Shown: positions 53,153 to 63,996 of the stretch, piece after piece
Position numbering within the stretch: the first letter of the stretch is position 1
Layout of the letters: each line of letters starts with the position of its first letter
NCBI GenBank assembly: GCA_019828595.1
Contig: JAHQRK010000014.1
Coordinates: 682,001-746,000 of the forward strand
Direction: 5' to 3'
Length of the DNA stretch: 64,000 nucleotides
Source: Aphanomyces cochlioides
Lineage: Eukaryota; Oomycota; Saprolegniomycetes; Saprolegniales; Verrucalvaceae
Position numbers and translations under genes: made by a program
The notes under the pieces: model-generated
What the model was told of the DNA's origin: nothing
What the model saw: the letters and a program-made list of their open reading frames with translations, nothing else
Database searches by the model: none

Positions 53153-53621
53153 CAGTGCTCCCTCAGTTTTTGCTCCCTTATAAATGAATATTCCTGTATT
53201 AACTAAACTTTATACTCATATAAAATTTCATGATGCATTTGAAGTCGATTCAAAATTTGAATTCAATGGTCTATTGTGCATGAACCATGCGATCAACGTG
53301 ATCGAGAAGAACGAGAACGTCGAGGCGAGGAACAGCTTTGCGGTTGATGTCTTGACGGCGATGGAATGTCAACAGGAGCTTGGAACGACGTTATGGATGC
53401 GACTATTCGAAACTGCTGGGGGCATACGGGCATCACCCCTCGTACAAGGTCCATCGTTCAGGCGGTCGTTCCCACAATTACGCCTGGGCATTGCTTGCAC
53501 GAGCTCTAGAACTGATGTGTTTCAATCGACCACAAAGTAACTATAAATGCATGTTTCAACTTCAAATATAACCTTTTAGAATTTATATTTTGGGGCAGGA
53601 GCAAAAACTGAGGGAGCACTG
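53153..53621. mobile_element. Tc1/mariner-pogo type MITE with TA duplication
   Basis: 469 bp. Perfect 24-bp inverted ends CAGTGCTCCCTCAGTTTT.. (53153-53176 and 53598-53621), flanked by TA at 53151-53152 and 53622-53623. CAGT ends and TA targets are typical of this superfamily. The internal open frame has no recognisable homology. Confidence 0.8.
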
Positions 53622-53623
53622 TA

Positions 53624-55120
53624 TTTTCAAATGAACATGTGGTGCATGTGTCGTTACCAACGATTTGGCCATTGGCGATGGCAAACTGAAACCAAAACAC
53701 AAGTCGTTTGCAAAATGCCTAGCTGTTTCAGCTGCTAAATTTAGCAATGGCAATGGCAGTAGTTAGTGGAGAATTACACAAAAGACCTTCACCATGATTC
53801 AGAGAGTACTTAATAAAGATCACAAGCTAAGACTTGAGAGAAGTTCTCGTTCCAAATGACAGCATAAAGTTTCAAATTTATGCTGAAAACAAAATCGGAC
53901 TTCCTTGCAAAATTAATTGCTGAGATAAACGACTTCAAAGTTTTCGCACTCTGAAATCTTATTTTTGAGATAACAGAAAAAAACACTTTTCGAGTGGTCA
54001 GTTGTATTAAACATCACATGAGTGGAAGCGAGAGCGATGAAGACTACGTCGCCGACGAGGTCGATGAATCCCTCTATTCGAGCGATGACGACCAATACAA
54101 CCCTCTCGAGTTTGTGTTCAGTGAGCCTAGCCAGCAGGCTTCGGTTGAAGAGGCTACAAGAATTTGCAGTGGTATGTGCTGCAAGAACGCTTGTCTTGCT
54201 GGCAAAAAATTGTCCAGCACGCGCAAATCAAAATCAGACTTATTGACATTCATTCAAATCAAAATCAGACTTATTGCCAATTCATGACGAAATCGGACTA
54301 ATTGCCTTTGTGTTTAAAACATGTTCAATTCAAACTTTCGTTCACTTTTTCATTTAGATCTCAACGAGACGAATCCAAAAATACAAAAATCTCAAAATCG
54401 ACCTTCACGGGCTCCGTTCTCGGCGCTTATTTCACTTCTTGGATCGCAAATAGGCTTAAAATGTAGCTAGAGATGTGCTCTGTTGCGCTGTATACGTAAC
54501 TCCAAACTGTCTGATTGGCAATAAGTCTTTTTTTGTTTTCCGCGGCTTCAAATGCACTCTCCAGTCTTCCGGGTCCATCACTCTTGTAAAGGAAGGAGTG
54601 TTGGTACAATGTCAATAGCCCTATAGCCCTACAGTCTTAATATCCCTAAATATCACCTATACTGAAAACAAGTCATGGTAAGAGGGGAGGTTGGGTCCAA
54701 GAACAGCACTGAGGTTGGTGGACAAATCGTGCTCTCGAACTGTGAGTTGTTTGTAGTTCTTCAAGTCACTCAACAGGTGAAATTTGAACAAATGTTCACC
54801 TTGACCATTTCTCTGGAGTGCTAAATAAGAAACATATGTTGCTTTTGTTTGCCTTGGAGCCTACTATAAATAGTAAACAAGAGTGCGTTGCAGTTGAACA
54901 AGGTAGACGTACATGCTGCTCTGCCGTGGCGAAGGACGTGCCAGGCTCAGGAGCTGCTTGGCGGTGCAGTTTCAGCTGGCACGGGCACACCCTGAGGAGA
55001 TTTACCCTAAACATTTCCTTATTTAAGTGCCGGGGTGGTGCCTTTATCACTTCCCCTGACCAGCGCGTGCCGCTTGTCTGAATGCCAGAACCAATAGGAA
55101 GTTCTATTAGCAGTGCTACA
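53624..55120. other. degenerate region with a short acidic ORF at 54018-54287
   Basis: The ORF (MSGSESDEDYVADEVDESLYS) is acidic and then runs into a 30-base direct repeat (CAAATCAAAATCAGACTTATTG twice, 54212-54278). It may be the N-terminal remnant of a TE protein. GACTTATTGCC near 54268 and its inverse near 54517 could be element ends. Nothing else recognised. Confidence 0.35.
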
Positions 55121-55248
55121 GTGGCTCCTTTCAAAGTTTCGATCAAACAAATGACCAACAGCGCAATCGCAATCAGGATGATCCATCATACGACCTCAGA
55201 AAGATCATCGCGCAAATGAAGCCGCCAATGACGAAAAAGACAATCGGA
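55121..55248 (-). pseudogene. AAAP relic of the copy 7 type (middle fragment)
   Basis: About 130 bases matching copy 7 from the loop after TM3 through TM4 into TM5 (inverse of TTTCAAAGTT.GGGATCAAAC and GCCGCCAATGAC.AAAAAGAC). It lies about 290 bases downstream of copy 9. Confidence 0.75.
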
Positions 55249-55536
55249 TTGTGTTCCGCCTATTGTAAACTCATCTTTTTGTCATTTTCCTTATCGAGTG
55301 GCCACATCACAGATATGCATGTACGATGAAGCGTTGACGTCAAGGTGGTTCATTAGTTCATTACTTGCACCGGACAACCCACGAAATCCAAGCATTCCTC
55401 GACAACTCAGTCAAAGAAGTGTAAAGACCTCCCAGGAGTACATTGCAGTGGTTGCAATGTTTCTGCCCCTTAAACAAGCCAAGTTGTAAGATACACAAAA
55501 TGAATCTATTGATTTCACACTAAACAAAATGACAAT

Positions 55537-57008
55537 CTACAAGGTGGTGGTTTGAGTGTAGTTGGCATGATACGACACGTTTGTGTATACGATGCGTTGG
55601 TAGCTGCTGCCAGCAGGACAATAGCTGAACTTGATATTGTCCCACGTGGCAGGCTGCGTGGTCGAAGACTTGAAGAGGACTTTGCCAGTTTGAATACTTT
55701 CATACACGGCCAAGAAGAGGCAGACAAGGATGGCAATCACGATCCAAATCTTTTCAAGAGCGCCAATCTTGTTCCACAACACCTTCATGTAGAAGATCAT
55801 GGGCAAAATCATGCAGCAGAGCGACAAGCAGGAGGCACCAGTGAAATCCAACAAGTCGGACAAGTGGTCCTTCCAGGCACAAGCAATGGCAACACAGGCG
55901 GCGACGATGACAATGCGAAGCGCAGCGACCTTGGGGTACACACCGGGTTGCTGGTACGTCTTGGAGTCCAAATCATGGTGTTCGTTGAATTCCTTTTCTT
56001 CCAAAGCCTCCGAGATCTTCTCACCATCAGGAGTTCCGGCAGCTTCGTATCCAGCTTCAAGCTGAGGAGTTCCAAAAGCATGCTTGTGCAATCCAAGGAA
56101 CAATCCTTCCAAGATGAAGAAAGCTGGATTCATGATGACGGCGAACGCGATCGTGACGTGCAATTGCATGCACAAGCAAGCCAAGATGACGCCACCACGG
56201 TTGGCAGTAAAGCCGAGGGCCGTTGGGGAACCAGCAATCGAGAAGAGCAAGTTGCCGGGGATTTGGCAACCCACAAAAGACACACCCGTGACGGCCACAG
56301 TCAAAAAGAGAACGGAAATGAGAGTCATCGTCACCACAATCACACGGGGCATGCGTGTGGGTTCCGAGTGTTCGCGCTGAAGCTCAGGGATGACGATACC
56401 AGCACCATACGCCAAGGCCAAACTGCCAAACACACCAGCGACTTGCTTGAAGCCGACGTCAGGCTTGGGAGTGGTCAAACCCTTCGACACAGGTTCCATG
56501 TTGTCCACCAACAAGTACAGAGCAATACCATCAGCAAGCACCGTTCCCAAACAACCAGCAGCAGCGGCAAACGCACCTTCCTTCAATGTTGCGATCAAAC
56601 ACACTGGGAGAAGCGAAATCCCCATCAAGATGATCCACGTCGTGTCTTCGTACGACTTGGGAACAAAATCGTCAAGATGGAACCACCCAACACCAAAAAC
56701 ACAATCGGGACCATGATGCACGTCAACATTTGCGTGATCAAAATCAACCAGCGGCCGGTCTTGCCCATCGAGAATTCGCCCAAGTCGGCAAACGTGCGCA
56801 CAGACTTGGGGGCGACAAGCATGATCTTGGAGATGCACACCGTGGCGTAAATGTTGACGATGGCCATGAAGACCAAGGCGAGCGACGCCCAGACAAACCC
56901 AGCCGAGGCGTAGTTCCTGGGCATACTCAGCGTACCGACGCCGTACACACAGCAGAAGAGCGAGAAGCACATCTTCAAGTCTTCGAGCGTCAAGAACGGT
57001 TTTCCCAT
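55537..57008 (-). pseudogene. AAAP transporter copy 9, block-B type, single-base frameshift
   Basis: From ATG 57008 it follows copy 10 almost base for base, but one G is missing near 56661 (CTTGGGAAC against CTTGGGGAAC). This shifts the frame between TM3 and TM4 after LTILFP. The remaining 370 residues are intact in the other frame. As written the product is 127 residues. Upstream identity with copy 10 extends about 170 bases and then breaks. A homopolymer consensus error is a real alternative. Confidence 0.85.
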
Positions 57009-57033
57009 GGTTGTTGTCGGCGCGAGGCGAATT

Positions 57034-57051
57034 GGAAAATGGCAATCGAGC
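57034..57051 (-). promoter_or_regulatory. core promoter motif CGATTGCCATTTTCC, copy 9
   Basis: Same as copy 8, 26-43 bases before the ATG. Confidence 0.5.
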
Positions 57052-57289
57052 TGGGCAAGTTGGTGAGGTTGCTCTCAAGACACGATCACGAACGAGGCGA
57101 TGGGTCGTTGAACTTTGAATCAATCAGGTTGGTGCCACACACCCAGGTGCGTCCACATGGATCTGCTGCAATCGTTTGCGGAAGCTTCGTCTGTGGAAAT
57201 ACCTGTTTGTAGAAGCCAACGTAATTAATTTACGTCATTACTTTATTATCGAAGGAACATCAAGATAGTGGCTCGTCGACTGGTTGAAA

Positions 57290-58270
57290 AAGTCAGTGCG
57301 CGTGCTGGAGTCGGAGTCGGTCAGAGCCAGAGTCAGACGGAATACGCCATTGTGTGGACGTGGCATGCCGTCGAATTGGGACGACAATGATCCATGGAAG
57401 TTAATTTCAAGCGACCCGACCTGCATCTCCATCGCTTCGTCCTGTCGTTAGCACACTTGAAATCTCGCGCACCGCATGACTTACTGGTCATGGCAGCCAC
57501 AATTGGCACCACATATGTCCAACGAATTGATACAGTCAGTCATTACAGGATCTATTCTCTGATCGTCTTTCTGTCAAATGATAGCAATTAGCTCCTGGAG
57601 CTATAAAATGTGGAGGCAGAAGCATTCGGTTGCTCCTGGGTGCGCTAGACGCACAAGGCGTAGTTTTTGCAATAATTGAACTCGCACAGTCCTTCCCTCG
57701 GGATCATCGCACGTCCAACACATCTACAGCTTTACAACTCATCTCTGACCTCTCTCTACTACGATGCGCAAACGTCTCTCCCTGAAAATAACCAGTGCGT
57801 CCCTCTGTCTCATCATTAACATCCCACAGGCAAACTCTGAATGCAACGCGTAACTTAGAGTGACTTCAGGCCGAAAAATTTGAACAGGCTGTGCGCTGTC
57901 ACGTTGGAGCACGTGTTTGAGGCAGTTTGGACGTCGTTGCAAACAACGCTTGATAAGAAGCAAGAGGCGTGGAAAGTTTCTTGTTCCTTTCTCCGAGAGA
58001 TTAATTCCGCAAGTCATTGCAGACGAAACAAGTGAGGCGATGTCAACGAGCAAGGAGCACCACAATTCACTTTGACCATTTCTCTGGAGAGTTTGGTATG
58101 CACTGCTTGACCAGCCCATGCTCTGGTCTGCGCTTGAGGATTTAGAGAGAGTTCTATCAGCACGAAGGCGTACTGTGTAGTTGGAGTCCTCGACGTTGGA
58201 GTGGACAATGCACGCTTCCCAGAGTTTGAAACTGTTTCTGTGGCACTTCGTCACTTTGATTATCGTCAAG
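57290..58270. repeat. block B upstream region, second copy
   Basis: Matches 60905-61800 and, in part, 38040-39040: GTCGGTCAGAGCCAGAGTCA, GTGGCATGCCGTCGAATTGG, GTCCTGTCGTTAGC, TTTGAACAGGCTGTGCGC, ATTTCTCTGGAGAG. Holds the unoccupied MULE target. The open frames in it differ between copies, so it is not coding. Confidence 0.7.
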
Positions 58271-58660
58271 TGTATGTTGACCGGTGCACGACTTTCAAGG
58301 CACGATTAGGTGGGCGTGGCCATGGCGAGCACACTGCAGTCGCCGCTTGAACTGCATGATTATGGTCGCGTGTCACGCATCATGTTCGTCAATCACTTTG
58401 GCAAAAGACCGGCACAACTTCGATTCGTAGTGCAGCCTTTCCCTTGACATCGAGAGAGCAACGGGCTCTAGAGGAGCGCACGTTTTGGAGGGCCATGACT
58501 GAGATACATTGCTTGACGGAAAACGATATGCAGCAAGCCTTGACTCTTCTGGGACAGTCCAGCAACGCAAGCACGAGAAGCCTCCAAGGGATATGCAGCT
58601 GCATAATCAGCGGCAAGCAATCAGCGGCGTCTCCATATTCGTCGACTTAAATGAAGGAAG

Positions 58661-58910
58661 GATACGACACATTCGTGTCGACATGAAGTTAGTAGCGGCT
58701 TCCAGCCATTCAGTTGGTAAACTTTGTTCGGATCCCGACGAGTTTTCCCTGGGCAACCTGCTGGCGTTGCCCGAAAAGGGGACTTGAAGCCTTGGATGGT
58801 CAGCGCGACGATGACTACAGGGCAGGATTGTACCGAGAGCTGTAGCCGCAGATGCACATGCTATTTTCAAAGATGGGATCAAACAAATGGGCGCCAATGC
58901 AATCGAGATA
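58661..58910 (-). pseudogene. AAAP relic of the copy 7 type (two fused fragments)
   Basis: 58661-58800 matches the C-terminal tail and the stretch after TM11. 58819-58910 matches the TM4-TM5 region of copy 7 (inverse of GCAGGATTGTACCGAGAGC). The DNA between them is deleted. It lies 80 bases downstream of copy 10, the same relative place as the relic near copy 9. Confidence 0.75.
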
Positions 58911-58987
58911 AACATATTCAATGTGGATTCTCCATTCAAAGTCGGGTAAGGTAAATCTATTCACTTCACACTAAACAAAATGACAAT

Positions 58988-60460
58988 CTACAAGGTGGTG
59001 GTTTGAGTGTAGTTGGCATGATACGACACGTTTGTGTATACGATGCGTTGGTAGCTGCTGCCAGCAGGACAATAGCTGAACTTGATATTGTCCCACGTGG
59101 CAGGCTGCGTGGTCGAAGACTTGAAGAGGACTTTGCCAGTTTGAATACTTTCATACACGGCCAAGAAGAGGCAGACAAGGATGGCAATCACGATCCAAAT
59201 CTTTTCAAGAGCGCCAATCTTGTTCCACAACACCTTCATGTAGAAGATCATGGGCAAAATCATGCAGCAGAGCGACAAGCAGGAGGCACCAGTGAAATCC
59301 AACAAGTCGGACAAGTGGTCCTTCCAGGCACAAGCAATGGCAACACAGGCGGCGACGATGACAATGCGAAGCGCAGCGACCTTGGGGTACACACCGGGTT
59401 GCTGGTACGTCTTGGAGTCCAAATCATGGTGTTCGTTGAATTCCTTTTCTTCCAAAGCCTCCGAGATCTTCTCACCATCAGGAGTTCCGGCAGCTTCGTA
59501 TCCAGCTTCAAGCTGAGGAGTTCCAAAAGCATGCTTGTGCAATCCAAGGAACAATCCTTCCAAGATGAAGAAAGCTGGATTCATGATGACGGCGAACGCG
59601 ATCGTGACGTGCAATTGCATGCACAAGCAAGCCAAGATGACGCCACCACGGTTGGCAGTAAAGCCGAGGGCCGTTGGGGAACCAGCAATCGAGAAGAGCA
59701 AGTTGCCGGGGATTTGGCAACCCACAAAAGACACACCCGTGACGGCCACAGTCAAAAAGAGAACGGAAATGAGAGTCATCGTCACCACAATCACACGGGG
59801 CATGCGTGTGGGTTCCGAGTGTTCGCGCTGAAGCTCAGGGATGACGATACCAGCACCATACGCCAAGGCCAAACTGCCAAACACACCAGCGACTTGCTTG
59901 AAGCCGACGTCAGGCTTGGGAGTGGTCAAACCCTTCGACACAGGTTCCATGTTGTCCACCAACAAGTACAGAGCAATACCATCAGCAAGCACCGTTCCCA
60001 AACAACCAGCAGCAGCGGCAAACGCACCTTCCTTCAATGTTGCGATCAAACACACTGGGAGAAGCGAAATCCCCATCAAGATGATCCACGTCGTGTCTTC
60101 GTACGACTTGGGGAACAAAATCGTCAAGATGGAACCACCCAACACCAAAAACACAATCGGGACCATGATGCACGTCAACATTTGCGTGATCAAAATCAAC
60201 CAGCGGCCGGTCTTGCCCATCGAGAATTCGCCCAAGTCGGCAAACGTGCGCACAGACTTGGGGGCGACAAGCATGATCTTGGAGATGCACACCGTGGCGT
60301 AAATGTTGACGATGGCCATGAAGACCAAGGCGAGCGACGCCCAGACAAACCCAGCCGAGGCGTAGTTCCTGGGCATACTCAGCGTACCGACGCCGTACAC
60401 ACAGCAGAAGAGCGAGAAGCACATCTTCAAGTCTTCGAGCGTCAAGAACGGTTTTCCCAT
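58988..60460 (-). CDS. AAAP-family amino acid transporter, block-B type (copy 10)
   Basis: Intact, 490 residues from ATG 60460 (MGKPFLTLEDLKMCFSLF). Eleven segments, GVGTLSMP, GRWLILITQML, loop TPQLEAGYEAAGTPDGEKISEALEEKEF, tail NVSYHANYTQTTTL with sequons NVS and NYT. Protein identical to copy 11 and nearly so to copy 9. The whole opposite strand is open past the start codon, a codon-bias effect. Together with copy 9 it forms a direct tandem repeat of about 3.45 kb. Confidence 0.92.
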   Translation of the reverse strand: MGKPFLTLEDLKMCFSLFCCVYGVGTLSMPRNYASAGFVWASLALVFMAIVNIYATVCISKIMLVAPKSVRTFADLGEFSMGKTGRWLILITQMLTCIMVPIVFLVLGGSILTILFPKSYEDTTWIILMGISLLPVCLIATLKEGAFAAAAGCLGTVLADGIALYLLVDNMEPVSKGLTTPKPDVGFKQVAGVFGSLALAYGAGIVIPELQREHSEPTRMPRVIVVTMTLISVLFLTVAVTGVSFVGCQIPGNLLFSIAGSPTALGFTANRGGVILACLCMQLHVTIAFAVIMNPAFFILEGLFLGLHKHAFGTPQLEAGYEAAGTPDGEKISEALEEKEFNEHHDLDSKTYQQPGVYPKVAALRIVIVAACVAIACAWKDHLSDLLDFTGASCLSLCCMILPMIFYMKVLWNKIGALEKIWIVIAILVCLFLAVYESIQTGKVLFKSSTTQPATWDNIKFSYCPAGSSYQRIVYTNVSYHANYTQTTTL

Positions 60461-60485
60461 GGTTGTTGTCGGCGCGAGGCGAATT

Positions 60486-60503
60486 GGAAAATGGCAATCG
60501 AGC
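60486..60503 (-). promoter_or_regulatory. core promoter motif CGATTGCCATTTTCC, copy 10
   Basis: Same as copy 8; GCTCGATTGCCATTTTCC read on the minus strand, 26-43 bases before the ATG. Confidence 0.5.
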
Positions 60504-60904
60504 TGGGCAAGTTGGTGAGGTTGCTCTCAAGACACGATCACGAACGAGGCGATGGGTCGTTGAACTTTGAATCAATCAGGTTGGTGCCACACACCCAGGT
60601 GCGTCCACATGGATCTGCTGCAATCGTTTGCAGAAAAACTTCGTCTGTAGGGACATCACCTCGTGAGAGCTCCTGTTTGGACAAGGCAGAGTCGTCAGTT
60701 CTTGTAGTTTATCTAGATTGTGCCTATGTATTTGTGAAAACTCCCCCCTCGACATATTCACGATCATGACCACATGAATCGTTTTATCGTGGGAGTGAGA
60801 CCTGTTGGTTTTGATTTGTATTCGCCTGGCTGTGGAAAGCTGCAGTCGTGGATGACATGATGATCAATCTGCACACATACAAAGCTTGAATAAGGTGAAA
60901 TTGT

Positions 60905-62020
60905 GTCTCGCCAACTGGTTGAACGAGTCAGTGCGCGCGTTGTTGGAGTCGGTCAGAGCCAGAGTCATACATAATACGCCATGGTGTGGATATGGTGTGG
61001 CTTGCTGCTGACTGTGAATTGGGATGACATCGCTCTTGAAGTAATATTCAAGCCACCAACCTGCAACTCCCCCCTTGAAAATCGCTTCGTCCTGTCGTTA
61101 GCGCACTTGAAATCTCTCGCACACCACCTAACAGGCTCGTCATGGCTGCCACGCGTACAATTGGCACCATATACTGTATGTCAAACGAATTGATACAGTT
61201 AGTCATTGGAGGTATCTGTCCAATCGCTGCTGCGGCAATTCATTGTGGAGGCAGAAGCAGTCGGTTGTACCTGGGTGTGCCAGACACTCGACGTGTAGCT
61301 TTCGCTATCATTGAACTCGCACAGTTGGTCGCTCGGGATCGCAGTTCCAGCATGGCTTTAAAACTCATCTCTGACCTCCACTATGCTGCGCAAACGTCTC
61401 TTCTTGAAGTAACCAGTGCGTCCCCTCTGTCTCATCATTTATATCCCACAAGCTCGCTGAGAATGCAACGCGTGACTTGTGGCCGAAAATTTGAACAGGC
61501 TGTGCGCTGGTACGGTGGAGCAAGTGTTTGTGCCATTTTGGACGTCTTGCCGAAAACTTGCAGACGTTTAATAAGAAGCAAGAGGCATGACTTGAAAGTT
61601 CCCGTATCTTTCTCCATGGACGGATGGCTGCACCGATGGCTTCGAACATGGTCTAGCTTGGAACACGAGTGATCGTTCCACAAGTCATTGCAGTCTCAAC
61701 GCAAGAGGTGGGATGCGAGTGTGGAGCACAAATGTCTGCCTTGACGATTTCTCTGGAGAGGTTGACCAGCGAGGGTTCTAGTCTGCGTTTCAGAGCGTGG
61801 CTGTCATGACTACCGTAGTCCGTTAGGCGGTGCGCGTGAGAGATTTCAAGTCCCGAAGCGATTTTCAAGGGAGGAGCAGGTCGGGTTGCTTGAAATTTAC
61901 TTCCAAAGAGATGTTATCCAACGCACAGTGGCATATTCTGCTGTATGACTCTGGCTTCTGACTGACTCCGACTGCATCACGCGCACTGACTTGTTGAACC
62001 ACTTGACGAGCCACAATTTG
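60905..62020. repeat. block B region at the centre of palindrome C
   Basis: 60905-61800 is a forward block B copy. From about 61800 to 62020 part of it returns in reverse (GGCGGTGCGCGTGAGAGATT, GACTCTGGCTTCTGACTGACTC), marking the old axis of symmetry. No gene is supported. Confidence 0.65.
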
Positions 62021-62279
62021 TGGCTCGTATTTGTGGCCCACAAATAGACGGATGTCTAGGTTTTCACTTTACTCGAGCTTTAAAAGTGTGCAATTCTTCA
62101 GGCCATCCACGACGGCACCCTTCCACAACCAAGTTGATGCAAACAAAAAAATAATTTGACACACATCAACAGTTACCCAACGGTAGTTCGTTTCATGTGC
62201 TCATCATAATCGTGACTTTGTCGAGAGGAGAGGACTAGACATGAGACCGCACTATTTTGTTGTTCCTTAGATAGAACTC
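62021..62279. other. spacer of palindrome C, right side, no gene
   Basis: Unique sequence between the diverged reverse block B and the right arm; includes CCACAAATTTG-like repeats near 62010-62045. Confidence 0.4.
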
Positions 62280-62480
62280 CAAGAACTGACGACTCTGCCT
62301 TGTCCAAACAGGAGCTCTCACGAGGTGATGTCCCTACAGACGAAGTTTTTCTGCAAACGATTGCAGCAGATCCATGTGGACGCACCTGGGTGTGTGGCAC
62401 CAACCTGATTGATTCAAAGTTCAACGACCCATCGCCTCGTTCGTGATCGTGTCTTGAGAGCAACCTCACCAACTTGCCCA

Positions 62481-62498
62481 GCTCGATTGCCATTTTCC
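62481..62498 (+). promoter_or_regulatory. core promoter motif GCTCGATTGCCATTTTCC, copy 11
   Basis: Close to the oomycete 16-base core (GCTCATTYYNCAWTTT) with one base less spacing; 26-43 bases before the ATG at 62524. Confidence 0.55.
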
Positions 62499-62523
62499 AA
62501 TTCGCCTCGCGCCGACAACAACC

Positions 62524-63996
62524 ATGGGAAAACCGTTCTTGACGCTCGAAGACTTGAAGATGTGCTTCTCGCTCTTCTGCTGTGTGTACGGCGTCGGTAC
62601 GCTGAGTATGCCCAGGAACTACGCCTCGGCTGGGTTTGTCTGGGCGTCGCTCGCCTTGGTCTTCATGGCCATCGTCAACATTTACGCCACGGTGTGCATC
62701 TCCAAGATCATGCTTGTCGCCCCCAAGTCTGTGCGCACGTTTGCCGACTTGGGCGAATTCTCGATGGGCAAGACCGGCCGCTGGTTGATTTTGATCACGC
62801 AAATGTTGACGTGCATCATGGTCCCGATTGTGTTTTTGGTGTTGGGTGGTTCCATCTTGACGATTTTGTTCCCCAAGTCGTACGAAGACACGACGTGGAT
62901 CATCTTGATGGGGATTTCGCTTCTCCCAGTGTGTTTGATCGCAACATTGAAGGAAGGTGCGTTTGCCGCTGCTGCTGGTTGTTTGGGAACGGTGCTTGCT
63001 GATGGTATTGCTCTGTACTTGTTGGTGGACAACATGGAACCTGTGTCGAAGGGTTTGACCACTCCCAAGCCTGACGTCGGCTTCAAGCAAGTCGCTGGTG
63101 TGTTTGGCAGTTTGGCCTTGGCGTATGGTGCTGGTATCGTCATCCCTGAGCTTCAGCGCGAACACTCGGAACCCACACGCATGCCCCGTGTGATTGTGGT
63201 GACGATGACTCTCATTTCCGTTCTCTTTTTGACTGTGGCCGTCACGGGTGTGTCTTTTGTGGGTTGCCAAATCCCCGGCAACTTGCTCTTCTCGATTGCT
63301 GGTTCCCCAACGGCCCTCGGCTTTACTGCCAACCGTGGTGGCGTCATCTTGGCTTGCTTGTGCATGCAATTGCACGTCACGATCGCGTTCGCCGTCATCA
63401 TGAATCCAGCTTTCTTCATCTTGGAAGGATTGTTCCTTGGATTGCACAAGCATGCTTTTGGAACTCCTCAGCTTGAAGCTGGATACGAAGCTGCCGGAAC
63501 TCCTGATGGTGAGAAGATCTCGGAGGCTTTGGAAGAAAAGGAATTCAACGAACACCATGATTTGGACTCCAAGACGTACCAGCAACCCGGTGTGTACCCC
63601 AAGGTCGCTGCGCTTCGCATTGTCATCGTCGCCGCCTGTGTTGCCATTGCTTGTGCCTGGAAGGACCACTTGTCCGACTTGTTGGATTTCACTGGTGCCT
63701 CCTGCTTGTCGCTCTGCTGCATGATTTTGCCCATGATCTTCTACATGAAGGTGTTGTGGAACAAGATTGGCGCTCTTGAAAAGATTTGGATCGTGATTGC
63801 CATCCTTGTCTGCCTCTTCTTGGCCGTGTATGAAAGTATTCAAACTGGCAAAGTCCTCTTCAAGTCTTCGACCACGCAGCCTGCCACGTGGGACAATATC
63901 AAGTTCAGCTATTGTCCTGCTGGCAGCAGCTACCAACGCATCGTATACACAAACGTGTCGTATCATGCCAACTACACTCAAACCACCACCTTGTAG
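62524..63996 (+). CDS. AAAP-family amino acid transporter, block-B type (copy 11)
   Basis: Intact, 490 residues from ATG 62524 to the TAG at 63994-63996. The translation is the same as copy 10 at every residue. Same domain plan and tail sequons. It faces copy 10 head to head across 2.06 kb containing block B. Complete identity suggests very recent duplication or ongoing conversion. Confidence 0.92.
   Translation: MGKPFLTLEDLKMCFSLFCCVYGVGTLSMPRNYASAGFVWASLALVFMAIVNIYATVCISKIMLVAPKSVRTFADLGEFSMGKTGRWLILITQMLTCIMVPIVFLVLGGSILTILFPKSYEDTTWIILMGISLLPVCLIATLKEGAFAAAAGCLGTVLADGIALYLLVDNMEPVSKGLTTPKPDVGFKQVAGVFGSLALAYGAGIVIPELQREHSEPTRMPRVIVVTMTLISVLFLTVAVTGVSFVGCQIPGNLLFSIAGSPTALGFTANRGGVILACLCMQLHVTIAFAVIMNPAFFILEGLFLGLHKHAFGTPQLEAGYEAAGTPDGEKISEALEEKEFNEHHDLDSKTYQQPGVYPKVAALRIVIVAACVAIACAWKDHLSDLLDFTGASCLSLCCMILPMIFYMKVLWNKIGALEKIWIVIAILVCLFLAVYESIQTGKVLFKSSTTQPATWDNIKFSYCPAGSSYQRIVYTNVSYHANYTQTTTL

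Larger units (their letters stand above)
58984..60704 (-). repeat. palindrome C, left arm
   Basis: Inverted copy of 62280-64000 (coordinates sum to 122984), with no difference noticed across the gene. The arm continues beyond the right edge of the window. Inner parts (60900-61150 against 61800-62020) are diverged. Confidence 0.9.

Noticed and set aside
53184..53540. 118-codon frame inside the pogo-type MITE
   Set aside because: No transposase motifs, and the first ATG lies next to the inverted repeat; likely chance.
57739..58269. 176-codon minus-strand frame in block B, and 61142-61672 on the plus strand
   Set aside because: The two block B copies keep different frames on different strands, so neither is under coding constraint.
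62173..63981. 602-codon open frame antisense to transporter copy 11 (also 59003-60769 and 35223-36800)
   Set aside because: It mirrors the transporter codons: avoidance of TTA, CTA and TCA codons in the sense frame leaves the opposite frame free of stops. The sense strand has membrane-protein homology; the antisense product is low-complexity and has no family features.
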